In this document: positions 26,601 to 41,600 of the stretch, in pieces
How positions within the stretch are numbered: the stretch's first letter is position 1
How the letters are laid out: every line of letters starts with the position of its first letter
Origin: Hybos culiciformis
Lineage: Eukaryota; Arthropoda; Insecta; Diptera; Hybotidae
Assembly (NCBI GenBank): GCA_964007475.1
Contig: OZ023273.1
Location: 18,923,922 to 18,987,921, forward strand
Reading direction: 5' to 3'
Length of the DNA: 64,000 nucleotides
Notes under the pieces: model-generated
Databases searched by the model: none
What the model was told of the DNA's origin: nothing
What the model saw: the letters and a program-made list of their open reading frames with translations, nothing else
Made by a program: the position numbers and the translations under genes

Positions 26601-29600
26601 CTTCGCCATTATGATTAAAGATTTCAGAGCTGCTAAATAAAATTGTTTCATATCGAAAAGGTATAAAACATTATGATAAATACTAGATTTATTGAAGCGA
26701 ATACCATTATACATGAATTGGAAAAGTGTTTGAATACTATTGGATAAACCGAAAATAATTTTGTTGTGCTTCAATAAAAAGATGAAGAATACATAATGTA
26801 TATTCAAGGAATAAAAATTGTTATAATGCTCTTTCAATAAGTTTTTAATTACTTAAATATAATCAGAAACGAAAGTTGAAGATTTTTGCTTTTACCAAAA
26901 AAAAAAATGGCCAAAAAATATGGGAAATTCCTTAAAGTTTTCAAATTAAATTATTCTGATGTTTATAAAGATTTGAATCGATTTCTTTTTCTTAAAATTT
27001 TTTCACTTTAAAAAGAAAAAATTAATTGGATTATTTTAAAAAAAAGTTCATTTGTACTTTTCAAATACTTTATCTTTATCAGTCCATATTCCGAGACTAA
27101 AATTTTAGTTATAGATTGGATGAGAATCATATAATTAAACAACCCGCAAAGAAAAGAAATTAACTTAAATAATTTTTTTATGTGATTTTTTTATGAATTT
27201 TTAATTGTTTGATATATTATTTATTTTTATGCAAGAATTGTTGGAATTACAACTGTTTACTGGAAATCTAAATAAAAAACCAATTTTCTCTACTTTTCAA
27301 TCCAATTTATTAAATTAACTTATTACAAAGCTCAACGTATCTGATGCCTATGCTACATAGGAAGAAAAGGAAATATATGTTTTTGAAAATATCATGTCAG
27401 ATTTAAATGTGTTTTTCATTCAATATTAATATTCTAGAAAATCCTTCATTTATTTCGTTATTTATTTATAACATATTTCGTATAGATTTTGACATAAGTT
27501 TTATAGGAAAACATAATATCGATAAAGTCCTTTTTCTATGACAAAATTTTCTTTAGATAATTTTATTCTGCTTGAAAGACTAAACATTTGTCCCACAATT
27601 AGTACATATATGTATCTAAAAGGTACCTTACGTTAAACTGTAGATATAAGATAAAATAAAATTCCAACATAATATTAACGAGAGCAATTTAAAATGATTT
27701 TAAAATTAGATTTTCTTAAAACGAACGACCTTTTTATTAAATAAAAAATGTTACGTGGGTACTATCTTATTAAATTAACTTAAGGAACCTTTTTATAATT
27801 TGGAGATTATGTCATGAAAATCAACGGAAATGATTTTGTTTTAATGAAAATAACATTTGGAAAACTATTTTTCTTGGATATTGAAACTGAAACTTGTACA
27901 ATGTCCAAGAACCAGCAACAAAGTTAACAAATCACAAATTTTATTTTATTTCTAAGAATTTTGTGAAGTTTAGTTTCCATTTGAATTTCGTTTTTTTTAA
28001 CTCTTAAATTGCTCATATTTACCCAAATTAATTTTTTTTTGCTCCCATTGGATGTTTTGTACACATAATGTATTTAATTCTCTAATGCAAGAATATAATG
28101 ACAAAGAAGATTATCATGTAGTTCGAAATTCTAAAATGTGTTTTCCATCAAGGCTAAGTGATTATTATCGAGGTTTGTTTCAATAATTCAAACATGATAA
28201 AATAAAATTTAATAAAAATTAAATATTTAGTTTTTAAATAATACAAATAATATAACAAATATACATATATTGTTTTCGTGGTTTAATATTCCCGTGATGA
28301 TTTTAATAAATATATAATACAGACTGTGTAACAAAAATTATTTGCAAATAAAAATTTCGAATAAAGTTAAATTTTCTAATCAATTTAAAAATTGAAATCA
28401 TTTTAAGATTCTAAATTATTATGTTGAAATGTTGACGAAAATTTATTCACCTGAAGCAAATTATATATGTATAATTATCTCATAAATTTATAGTTAATTT
28501 GTTTTGTTTTAATTAATATAATAAATTTGTTTGTAGAGAACTATTAACAATAGTATACCTATTATTATTATGTTTACGTATTCATATAAATTGTTATTTT
28601 TAATTATTCGTAAAAGTATGAATATCAATTGAAGAAGTGTCATAATGAATAAATGTTAAATATAATAAAAAAACATTATCAATTATATATATGTATCTAA
28701 CTTTAGAATATTGTATTTTGAAATATAAGTATGTATGTATTTGTATACATTGAATAGTACAAGTATATATAATGTTGAACTCAACATATTCCTTTGTCTT
28801 GTGAGTATGAGTATAGTATCTAATATTATTAATAAATATCATATTAGCATTGGGCTGGGCTGGAAGAACAAATTCGAGTGTAAAATCTTCAAATTACTCT
28901 TATCGTTCTTCACGTCTTATAAATGCATCAACGGATAGTTAAAAAAAAAAATATAGATTCCTGAAAATATTTAATGATTTCATCGCATATTTATGTTGTT
29001 CCTGCAGGTAAGGGCTATAAAGGAGGTACAAGTGAAAAAGCTTTATGTAATTGTAAGTCTTAACTCAAGGAGTTTTAATTTAAAAATTCATCTCATTCAA
29101 CAAATCTGGATTGAATTTGTTTTAAAAGTGCAGAATTCTTAATTACATTTAATAGTATTTAACTTGAAAAAGTTCTAAAAAGATTTTTTTTTTGTATTTC
29201 ATGCTATTTTATGCTATGATTCATTTTTTATGTAAGCAATGTGTACATATAAAATGTAATGTATTTATTATATTTTATAATAATAATGTACAATTTTATT
29301 TAGTAAATAAATAATATACAATATTTTATGCAAAGTATATCTATTTTTAAGTATATTATATATATTGTATGCCTATGTATGCAAATATAATATATTATGA
29401 TTTTACACTATTATATATAATATGTATTAAAACAATATATTTAATATTATTATATATTTAATACTTATTATACCTACATATAGTGTAAGATCACAATATT
29501 ATGTAAACATTTAAATATATAATATTTTTATGGTAAAACTAAAAATATGCATACATTTATACATATTATATTATATTATTATTTTACTTCACGTATTTTA

Positions 29601-32600
29601 TTTCAAAGGTATTATTATACAGATATATAATAGAGAGATACACATTATTGATGGATATAAAGATTCCTATTGGTCTGTTTTATATGTTTTTTTTTTAAAT
29701 ACATTTTTTACTTAATCAAAATTCTGTGGCGTTATTGCTAATATCTGCAAAAGTGATTAGTTAAAAAAAATCTTACTTAATTAATGTGACTGAGTTTCTT
29801 GAATTAAAATTAGGAATAGATATCCATCGGGCTTGTGGTCGATTCTCAGAGAGTATTAATAAATTTTATCTTTTTTCCTATATTAACCAATTTTAGCTAA
29901 TAATAATCAAATTAGATGTATATTTAGTTTCACGGAAGTATGGTGCTAACTTGAGAAATTTTAAAAGAAGATTTAAATTAAATAAATTTTTTTTTCCTAA
30001 AAGCCACAGATTTTTTGATTTATGATTATTAACGATAAAAGTTTGATATTATCAGATGATAAATATTTAAAAAATATTGAAAAGCATATCATTGAAACTG
30101 AATATTATTACAGAAAAAATTATTGAAAAAAATATAGTGTATACTGGAATGGATATTATTGGTTAGAAATGTACTTATATTTTCTGTATCTTAGCAGCAG
30201 TATAAAAAATAAATTTGTATATAAAAATTATAAACGATTTTCCGCAATAGACGGATTCTTTTCATTGAAAATTAATAGGAATGAAACTATACTATAATAG
30301 TATGATAACTTGTTTTCCAAATCGTTTTCAAAATCTAGTTTTTTGGCAACTCGGTTTAAACATCTAGTTTTCAAAATAAGTTCCAATTATAAGTAAACAT
30401 TAAGAATTTAAGAATTTTTTACTTTATTACAAATTATTCTTATATTGTGTTGACCCAAATATGAGAATCCTCTTCGAAAAGAATTATTAGTTTTTATTTT
30501 TCGGAAATTGTTATTTAAAAAATTTGGCACTAAAAAACTAACATAGCAATTAAAAATTATAAAAATTAATTAAATTTTTTGCATTAAAAACTCCAAAAAA
30601 TATATGGCAAAACTATAACTTCAACTCTAAAATAATATTAAACACAACATTAGGAATATTTTTAAAAATTTCACTGGCATTGTGCTAGTTTAAATAAAGT
30701 AAGTCAAATAGTTTTGAACAGAATTTTAGTAAATTAATATTAAAAATGATTTTATTGAAGAAATGTATGTATTTTCATATAACTATGAGTTTGACAGTTA
30801 GCTGTTAGTATTCGATGGTAAATGCAGTTTCCACTAAAAAATTACCTAGTTTAAATTTTAAATTCGAAGTTTTACTGGTGGATGGTGCTATAGCGCATGC
30901 TTTTTGATTGATTTTCGGAATAACTATAAGCAATGTATATAATGTGAAGAACTTTCTTTCTTTTTTTTTTGTATAATGAAAGTATAAAAGAGGAAATAAT
31001 AAAGATTATGAATTTATTGCATTATTGACAAATTTGCATTATGAAGCTTAAAAGGAAAAGCCTTAGAAATTTTGATTTGTTTAAGTGATGGCAAGTTTTA
31101 AAAATAATTGAAAACTAAATTAATGTTAAAGGAATGGATTTTTTTTTTTTTTTTTAGTTTAATTGAACCAATTTATAAATATATCTAGAATTCTAAAAAT
31201 TTATTTTATAAAAAATATTGAAAGAAAAATTTGTGAATTAAATTGCGTTGGAAATATTTATGGTATTTTATGATTAATTAATCAAAAAAGAATTATTTTC
31301 AGGTACTTACATTCACCATCTGTGGTAGTAATAGGTGAAGTATATATATTAATTTATTTTCATTTTACATATTTATGTATTTTTTGTTATTGAATTTAAA
31401 ACATAATAATTCATAGTACATTTTTTGTTTTTTTTATAGAAACCATATTTTAAGGTATTTTGATGAAATTGGCAGAAAAATCACCATCCATAAAATTTAT
31501 TCAGGAGAGAAAAAAAATGATAGAAGAATATAATATATATTATTGATTTTGATTATATATGCGGTTTTTTTTATAAAATAATTTGAATAATAACTATATA
31601 ATATGTTATATGTCTATGAAGATATTATTATTATTTTTTTATTCTACCCATATGATTATTTGTATATAATTAAGTATGCTCGTGGATTTTCAATTATTAT
31701 GGAAATAATATACGCTCTCATTTTACTTAATTTACTTAATAATTGTAATATATTATAAAACATTTTAATAGAAAATACTTGTTTTAATTTGTAAAGGTAT
31801 TAAATTTATTACATTATTCAAATTTTTAAATTCTACTTTCAGATACAAATATATATTTCTATTTCACTATCGATTAAAATTTATAACTTATATATAAAGC
31901 GTGACTTTCTCAATTATTTTAAAGTAGTATATATATCTGATAAATTTTACAAAATTCATAAACTTATTCAAAACATTTTAAATTTTTTTTGGTTATAGAT
32001 CAGTGCAGTTCCTTGAGTTTTTTTTCAATATACCTAACTAAAAATATTTGAATTTTATATTTTATTTTAATATTGTTTACTAAACTGGGGCTAATAAAAA
32101 AATGTATAAAATACTGTCTTTACAGATGCAAAAATGATTTTGTTTTAGAAAATTATTTCAAAGTAATTTAAGTTTAAAATTTCACGAATACGTTACATGG
32201 TTATTTCTATTCATGTGCCTTCATTTTTCTTACTTGACGCCAATAGAAATATTAGTAATTGCAATTCGAAGAACAAACTTAATTAACGATATGACAAAAA
32301 AGATATTCCAAACTTTATGGAACAATAAGAAATTAATTATTTGTAATTGAAAAAATAAATTAAAAAATTTGATGAAAAAAATCAAACGTTTAATTAAAAT
32401 CACATTATATTTTCGAACTGAACTTATTTATGTTTTAATTACATGAAATTCGAATAAAGGTTTGCATGGACATCTTTTTCAACATTGTTTGCAAATATTT
32501 TATATAATTTGTTCATATTATGTTATATTGTTATAATGAAATAAATAGTACAAAACTCATCTTATTTTAATTCGTATTAAAGTTGATTTGTTTTTAAAAA

Positions 32601-35600
32601 TAAATTTACATTCAAAGAAATTTATATGGTAAAAGTACTCTTCTAACCCTTCTAACATAAAAATATCTAATATTATAGTTATTAAGCCCATTGTAACTAA
32701 ATAAAACTACCCATAAGAGGGACTCAGTTCAGCTGTTTGAGTTCAGATCATATCAGTGACATACATTTGTAAATAAAAAAATATTCTTCTCAAAAATTTA
32801 TTCAATATCTGATTTTGGCCTTTGTCATCAAAACAAATAAAAAATTCTTTGGGTTTTATTGATTCATTGTTAGAACAGCGTTGCAAAAGCGTATTTCAAA
32901 TTGTATAAAACAGATACTTGGGTGAATTGGGTTGATTTACTTTATATTATATTGTCTAATTATATTATATTATAATGGCTAATGAAATTATATATACATT
33001 ATGTACGTATTACATTAAATATCATTATGTAATTTAAATTTCTGTCAATATTACTCAAATTACCAACTTGGTTATACCATTGAGTAATAATATTTAAAAG
33101 AGGGTCAGAATTCATACAAGTAAATTTCAGAATTTTTTTTTTCAAATAACTCAAAAATGATGACAATATTATCAATGTATTGAATAAAAATTTCACACTC
33201 AAATATGTTTATTCCTAATACAATAACAAAAATAATAATATTAAGATAAACACATTTGAGTTAAAAAAATTTACTCAATACATTGAAAATATTGTCATAA
33301 TTATTGAGTTATTTAGAAAAAAATTTTCTTGTATGAATTCTGTCCTTTTTATAAATATTATTACTCAATGGTTATACTTAGAGAAAGGTATCAAAAACTC
33401 TTTTCAAAGTAATTATCTTAAAATTTGAAACTGGGAAAATCATACATCAGCATTTGAATACCTTCATATTCCACAAACTTTGATGAAGTACATTAAAGTT
33501 GCGAGATCGAAAAGACTTTTCAGCTGAAATTTTTGCCTATCAAATGTACTAATAAATAAATAGCTTAAAACTATTCAGATGTTGTATAGATGTTTATAAT
33601 AGTGCTATATAATATATATTTATTATATTATGTATATTGTATAAATAATATATTAACTACATACATTTATCTATTTTTTTCCATTTTCAACTTGATTAAA
33701 ATAAAATTAAAGTATACAAATCAGATCAAAATCTATATTATTTCTAAGTGCAATTGAAATTTTAAATAAATGACGAAAGTAATTGTAACTACATACTTAA
33801 ATTATAAAAGCGAATTAAGATTATTTTAAGTAAGAGAAAAAAAAAAGTAATTTTTCTATAAAATTTAATAAGTGTTTTATTACCTTGAAAGACTGAGGTA
33901 TTCAATATTTTTTATGTTTGAGTTATTTATAATCCATTTATGTTTGATTTGTTGTACATTTAGTAGAAATAATTATGTTATGAATAGTTTGTAAAGAAAA
34001 AAAGATGTAAAATTTATGTAATTATATGTAATAAAGGTAAAAAAAAAAACATGTTCATGTTAAAATATTGTAGTTAGTATATAGGGTGTAAAAATAATGT
34101 TCTAAATTAATTCAGTGTATTAATCATTATGTTTCGCAAACAACTTAATCGGCTAAAAATTAATCTTATCAAATAAAATTCGATTGAATTTTTTTTAGTT
34201 AGAATTAGTTTTAGAAACAAAAAATTGTTTCTTCAGCAATCAGTTTAATTATTGACATTTTTAGCCGGTGACATGACATAACGTCATAATGACCTTTTGT
34301 CCATTTTTATGCCACGTACAGCAATAATCGCGAAATTTTTGAATATGCCTTTAAGTCTCTTTACAAATGGACATAATGGGTACTTTTTTTTCAAGCATAA
34401 TATAAAAAATAAATTAAAAATAAAAGAAATCGAACTTAATAAACGTAATAAAAAATAAAAAGCCTTACTTGTACCTTACATTTTAATTATGTATTTTAAT
34501 AAATACTATGTAATTCAAACTATTTCGCATTCTAAGAAGTTTTGAAAATTTTAGAATCATACAATTACGTACAAGTCGGTGTCATTTATATTTAATAATA
34601 TTATTATAATGAGATGTGAATTAGAGTGTACATACAATTTTCATACATTTTTATAATGATTATTTATGTATGTATATTCCTTTTTAAAAAAAATTGTCGT
34701 CAAGGTTATTTAAATTACTTAATGAATGAATGTTATATGAATGAATTGAATGACATTATTGATTTAGGCAGCAGAATGTTAAATAATTAAGAATAACATT
34801 AAATTTTATCGCCATTTTTTATGTTATTATCATTTACAATTAGGTTTACGAATTTGAAAATAAAATGAATTGTACTTTACAAAAAAGTTAAAATTGAAGA
34901 AAATTATACAGAATATTTAATTAGGTTGTATATATACTTTGAATACGACGATTCAGTTTATTTAAAGAAAATGGATATTAAGTTAAAATAATAAATATAA
35001 AAAAAATATGTAAATTTAAGAGATATCTTTAAGTAAATTTCCTATAATTAAATCTTTATAAAGTCATATTATGTCAAATTAAGATACGTAGTGGATACGT
35101 ATTTCATAACATGCTATTTTATAAATTTGACGTAGGTATATTTTATTTTGTTAAAAATTTCAATTTGATAATAGAATATTAGCTTCTTGATGATTTTTAG
35201 CAGACGAAAATGTGTGCAGAAATTGGTCTGCATGCATAAACTGTTTTCACTCGGATCTTTTTTTAACAAGTTCAATCAATTGAGAATAGAACTGTGGAAA
35301 ACGAACAATATTTACAAAAAAAAAAAAAAGGTTAGAGAAATATCTATTTCTATTATTTTTGTTTCGATTTTCCAATTAATATGCTATAGATATTTTTACA
35401 CCGTTATTAGGTATTTTTCCATAATAAAAAGAAAAAAAAAAAATTAAATCAATATCATACAATTTTATAAAATAAAAAATTTATTAAAATCAAATTGATT
35501 TTATATATAGTACTTGTTTTTTTATTTTTTTTACCAATTTCAAATTAGCGTAAACTGATTGCAAATGGGGGTATTTTTGTTTATTCAGCAGAAAATTCAA

Positions 35601-38600
35601 TGTAATTTTATTATAGAATAAAATTTATTTTGTAATTTGTATAAAAAGTGTATTAAATAGTGTTTTAATTATATATAAAAAGAGCTATTTCTTTTTTTAA
35701 TATTTGTTTTTTTTTTTTTTTGAAGTTTATTTAATTATTGAAATAATGTAAAATGTTAAATGAATTGTTGTATAATTTAGTAAATTTTTTTTTGCCCAAC
35801 ATAATAGAATCACACAAATAAAAAAATTTGTAATTTTCAATGTTGTTGTTATAAAGTTTGAAAAAATTTGATTCCTTACTGAGAAAAAATTCTAGAAATT
35901 ATGAATTCCATTAATACTTTTTTAATTGATAATTTCAAACTTTGAACATACAAATACATGAAGCACTGAAACAAGGATATTTTTTCATAATACATATGCA
36001 TTTCATAATAATAATAGTGGGTAAACCATGATGTTGAATTGTTAAACTCTGAAAAATTTTGCTTAGGAGAAAATTTCAAAATTTTTTATAAATTTTATTT
36101 GAAACATTATGGTATGTTTATTAACATTGTTTTTGCCTACATTTTTATTATTAGTTTGACTTAAAAAACTTAATTTTTTAGGTATGAGTTCAATTTTTAT
36201 TCTAGGTTTAAGATTAAAACTAAAGTAATAAATTATCAAATTTTTTTTTCTCAGTGAATTTTAGAATTTAATTGAGTGTACATTTTGAAATTGGTTTTTA
36301 TTGATTCAATGATTGGAAGAGAAATTGTATTGTATATATAGAATATTTTAATTAAGAACAATGTTTAAATCCAATGGGTATAATATTTTATGTTTTAAAA
36401 AAAAATGAAAAGACAAAAAAAAAAAAAATGTTTTTTAAATGTCTAAAAATAAAATTAAAAAATTAAAAATTTGGCATTCAAAAAACGAAAAAATTTATAT
36501 ATGTTATATTATCAAAAAATTGATAAAAAAAAGGTAAAATGTTAATTAACATTTTGTGATTTCTATTTCAATAATTTATTGGATATTCATTTTATGTTAT
36601 ATATGTTAAGAGTTGTGTGTGTGTGTATTGTAAAACTTATAATTTAGAAAGTAAAATGCACACAATTTTAGATTTATAGACACAAAACAATATATTAAGT
36701 TAACTTTGTTATAGTTTCCTTAATCGATTTCTAATGATAAAATGTTGTTATTATTATTATTATTTTTTTTTGTAATTTATTATTAAAAGTTATTGAAAAT
36801 TATCGTGATTCTAAGTGCTTAGGCGATTTTAAATCCCCAATCAATTAATGTTGATTTGATTTTTTTCTCTTATTCAAATTTTTACAAATAAATGTACAAT
36901 GTTCAAATCCACACATACATTAATTTAGTTTATTAGACAAATTAGATTAAATAGATGAAAAAAAGAGTACCGGTTGCTTTTTCGACTCTCATGTTATTTA
37001 TTAAATGTATCATTCCCAATTGACCATTTCAGTTGTAAATCCAAATGGATCTCCATGGAAATTGCAAATAAAAATTGTTGGGAATCCACATATTTTTCAT
37101 ATGAAAGTGGTCAAAATTAAAAAAATGTGCCTAATTAAATAAAATTTTTTGAAGGAAGATTTCTTGGATTGGGATTCCTTGGTATATTGAGTACAATGCT
37201 CAAAATGTTCCAAACATGGTCAATTGTAAGTTTTAGATAGAACATGCTTTTTAATTATGCCTCCTTTCGTCCTTGCAACTCGCTTAATTTGATCCGACAG
37301 ATTGAAATTTTTTTTCAAAATTAAAGAAATTAAGTGTGAGAAAATTAAACGGTTTTTTTTAAACTATTTTGTCTTCAAAATGGGAAATTAATTGACACCG
37401 CGTAGAGTAAAATTTTATTTTGAATTTTGACCTTGTGAAATAAGACCTTCTGCAGATAGTCTTTTAAATCTTCAAATTCTTCATTTTATCAACATTTTTT
37501 ATTGATTGTTAATGAAGTTAATATATATATTGTATATTTTATAATTTACGTCCATTATTGCAACTAAAATTAATTTTTAATATAAATATAGTTTATTTTA
37601 AATATAGTTTTTATGTTTGCAAAAAGAAAGCTAAATCAATATACTTTTCAACTAATTATACACTTTAAGCTAACAGTGCCGAAGTTTTATTTTATATATT
37701 TATCATTAGTTTGTGATTGAATATAATATTATGTTTTTAGGAATTGCGCTACCAATTGCAAAAAAAAAAAAAAATTATACAAATATTTAATCAATTTTGT
37801 GTGTGCATTATATTCACAAATGGTGCTCTGGTAAGCATTATTATTCGATAATCATTATAAATTGATCTGATTTTGGATTTTGATTAATTTATACTATTTC
37901 TCGGAAATTTTTTAAAAATTTACATATTTAAGAGAATGTTTGCTTAATCAAAATCCAATTTAGATAATAGATCAATAATTTTTTTTTTTTTAAATATTTA
38001 ATATAAATTTTTTTTTGTAATAAAGTTCAAATAAAATTTATGTCGAAATGCTGAAACTTACCTTTAGAAAATCTTCTACACTTGTATCAATAACCATTAA
38101 TGGTCTTTGAATTAAATGAGCGACTCCGTTTCTTAATGGAATATTTGATTTAACTATTTCAGCCATTACAACTCCTGTAGAATGTTTAGCATCTCCCATT
38201 ATTGTATTCGATTTGACATAAACTAATTAGAAAAATAAAAAATAATGATAATAAGCAAAATAAATTATGAAATTCAACAAATTTTAATTCAGTCAATTCG
38301 ATAATTTTGACACGCGCTAATTTAATTTATTACCAAAACTCTGAGGATAGGAACAAATTATTGATTTAATTTTCTTTACAATTTTTATTTTCTTCGCACA
38401 ATTTTTATGTTCTTAATTCAATCATTTGTTGTGTTTGAGTTAAAAATTGTTTTTTTTTTTTAATTCAGTAAAAGAGCAAACTTGCCAATGAATTTTTATT
38501 TGAAGCTTAAAGTTTCTCTTGTAGGTCAAAATAATATTTAATTAAATTTTTATTTGCGGAATAAAAAATAAACATATAAATAAAAATATTTTAATGTGCA

Positions 38601-41600
38601 TGTGATCGGTAAGTTGTATTTACAATCGTAAATTTAGCTCGGTAAATGGTATATTACATGTGTCAATACACATCTAATTATTTAATTAAGTAAATTTTAT
38701 TTACATTCTCCATATTAAGTAAATTTTATTTACTTACTTCATTTTGAACTTTTGTTTATTTTTTGCATTGCAAATGTATTGATTGCAACTACCTCTCACA
38801 TGCACATTAAAACAGTATACAAAACATGTTAATAAAATTTGTTATACAGCTCGTTGTGTATATACACAAAAACACAGGGACACTTGTCAATATTATATCA
38901 CTCGACCTAACGGTCTCTGATGTAAGTATTGAATCGGCGCCGTGACATTTGTCCGCGGGACATTTGTCCGCGATGAAATTTGTATGGAAAACTTCGCGGA
39001 CAAATGTCATTTTGCAAAATGTCATTTGTCCGCGATTGTAAAATGACATTTGTCCGCCGCGGACAAATGTCCCAAAATTAGCGGACAAATGACATTTTGC
39101 AAAATGACATTTGTCCGCGATTGAATTTTCTAACTTTAGCGGACAAATGTCATTTTGCAAAATGTCATTTGTCCGCGATTGATTTTTCGAATTTTTAGCG
39201 GACAAATGTCATTTTGCAAAATGTCATTTGTCCGCGATTGAAATTTTTAATTTTTAGCGGACAAATGTCATTTTGCAAAATGTCATTTGTCCGCGATTGA
39301 TTTTTCAGTATTTTTAGCGGACAAATGTCATTTTGCAAAATGTCATTTGTCCGCGATTGATTTTTCAATTTTGGAGATACTGCAGATTACGTGAACCACT
39401 CAGAATCGTCTGAAGCTTGGAAAAGGGAAGAGGGGAGAGTCCCCCAAAATTGTTCATACATTTTGTATATGCAATTTTTTTTTTTTTTGCCCGATTTGCC
39501 CCTTAAAGAGAGGGTGGTGGGGGGCGGCGGGCGGGCGGGTGGACTGGTGGTTGGTCAGTGGGATTTGCGGCTGACGCCGCAAATCCCACTAACCAACCAC
39601 CAGTCCACCCGCCCGCCCGCCGCCCCCCACCACCCTCTCTTGTTGTGCCGATTCTGATTGGTTCACGTCATCTGCACTTTAGCCTCAAATTTTTAGCGGA
39701 CATATGTCATTTTCCAAAATGTCATTTGTCCGCGATTGCTTTTTTTAATTTTTAGCGGACAAATGTCATTTTGCAAAATGTCATTTGTCCGCGATTGATT
39801 TTTTAACTTTTTAGCGGACAAATGTCATTTTGCAAAATGTCATTTGTCCGCGATTGATTTTTCAGATTTTTAGCGGACAAATGTCATTTTGCAAAATGTC
39901 ATTTGTCCGCGATTAATTTTTATCGCGGACAAATGACATTTTGGAAAATGTCATTTGTCCGCGGCGGACAAAAGACATTTTGAATCGCGGACAAATGTCA
40001 TTTTTATGTCCGCGATACAAAAACAAATCGCGGACAAATGTCCCGCGGACAAATGTCCAACCCCCTATTGAATCGTGTCTAGTGTTTTTGTGAAATTTTC
40101 TTAACATGTGTTGTAATCTACTATTTCTTCCAAATGATGATATCTACATATACAGATATAATTATCCTCATTTCAGGCGCGCGTTATGAAAAAAAAAGAA
40201 ACCCAAATTAAATTTACTTACTCTTTCCATTTTGTGGAAAAAAACTAACTGTTACTTTAATATTATCCTCGAATGCACCAGTTGTTTGTGGTGTTTCCAT
40301 TGGTGCTGCAGAAGTAAATAGAACATTATTTAAGATAATATGCCCATCAATTACTTTGTTATCAACCAGTCCACTACGTGTTGTTTGCTAAATATAAAAA
40401 TATTGTTTATTATTTGTTATTTTTTATTTTCTATATTATTTATTTCGTTAGTAGCACGTATTTTTCCAACAAAATGACACGAAAAAAAAGTTAAAAAAAA
40501 GAATTATAGTATATATATGTATACCAACACCTACTTTAAATCCTTCATCGATTGGTATTAAAAATGTATGTCCACCAGGTGATTGATATAAATTCTCTTT
40601 TTTCATCAAGGTCACTTGGGAACGATATGATCTAAAAGAGGAAAAATAAAATAAATTTTCTTTTTCAATTTTGTTTATTTAAATATTAATTTAGGTAATT
40701 ATAAAATTTTTCACGCAAAGATTTAATTTAATTAATAAGATTTTTTATAATGACATAGAGATCAATATAGAAAATTTATGCAAATTAATGCTTCGTAGTC
40801 ATTAGTGAAAGTGATAAATCTCGTTATCCTCAAGGTCACAAAATTATGCTCTAAATTTTATTTATTATAATACTAGCTTGATGTTCAATAATTAAAGTAA
40901 GGACTGTTTTGTTTTTAAAATTGATCAATATTTTGATTAGTTTGAAACTATACATTTGTGCACTTAATGTTGTGATAAAAAGATTAATAATTAATTATAT
41001 ATTAGGACCGGCTTTTCTTTTTGCTATTCCTTCGAAAGTTATATCATATGCTTCATAATGTACATAGTGTACAATGTACATAAATATATTTATTAAATAA
41101 AATTTGTTATTCCGTTATGCTTGGGCAAATTCTTTCTTAAATTTTTCAAAATTTTTACACCATGCACCCATAAATTTAATCGTAAAAACTTTGCACACAT
41201 AATTTTTTAAACTTTATATAAATTTGAATATTAAAATTCATGTGAAATATAAAGCTTTAAAAAACACAAAATTTTGATTTATTTCAGATTTACCTAAATT
41301 TCAGAAAATCTGGAGCAATAAATTTTAAAATTAAAAGAATTTATATGTAGCTGGCGTATATAGTTTTTTTTGTTTTTATTAAGAATATTAATAAAGAAAG
41401 AAATTTCTAAATTATGAATAAAATGGAAATATATATTTTTTATTTTTGCTGGTAAACAAAACGCGCGCTTGAGAAATCAGTTTATTATTTTTATAAACGA
41501 ATATGAGATTTTCTTTTGGAAAACATAAAATATTTAGAAATTTAATTTGCTTAAAAAGGATTGCGTGTTTCGTGGTGATGGCATGTTTTTCTTTTTATTG

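Larger units (their letters stand above)
24837..38061 (-). other. Fas1 13.2-kb intron between exons f and g
   Basis: Mostly AT-rich sequence without supportable genes. It holds the 33077-33371 inverted-repeat element and a divergent short repeat at 37020-37117. A slightly less AT-rich patch at about 25620-25900 and another at 28845-28930 have no recognisable coding content. Confidence 0.65.
38781..40135. mobile_element. inverted-repeat element (copy 2), interrupted by the Foldback-like element
   Basis: The left flank TTGCAACTACCTCTC, arm ACATGTTAATAAAATTTG and hairpin ATCACTCGACC..GGTCTC match the element at 10995-11560. The right arm resumes at 40075 with GTGTCTAGTGTTTTTGTG and TTAACATGTGTTGTAATC. 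The copy at 11475 provides the uninterrupted site TATTGACTCGTGTC. Confidence 0.72.
38223..40221 (-). other. Fas1 intron between exons e and f
   Basis: Contains the Foldback-like element 38936-40065 within an older inverted-repeat element (about 38781-40135). The flanks are plain AT-rich. Confidence 0.7.

Noticed and set aside
38996..39980. Regular palindromic repeats spaced about 60 bp, looking like a CRISPR array
   Set aside because: The host is an animal genome, the linkers are T-rich and alike rather than unique spacers, both orientations occur around a central hairpin, and a 9-bp TSD marks a transposon.
38807..40107. Several open frames rich in repeated CHFAKCHL/KMSF-type runs
   Set aside because: They read through the 38-nt palindromes of the Foldback-like element in both strands; the repeats create the frames.
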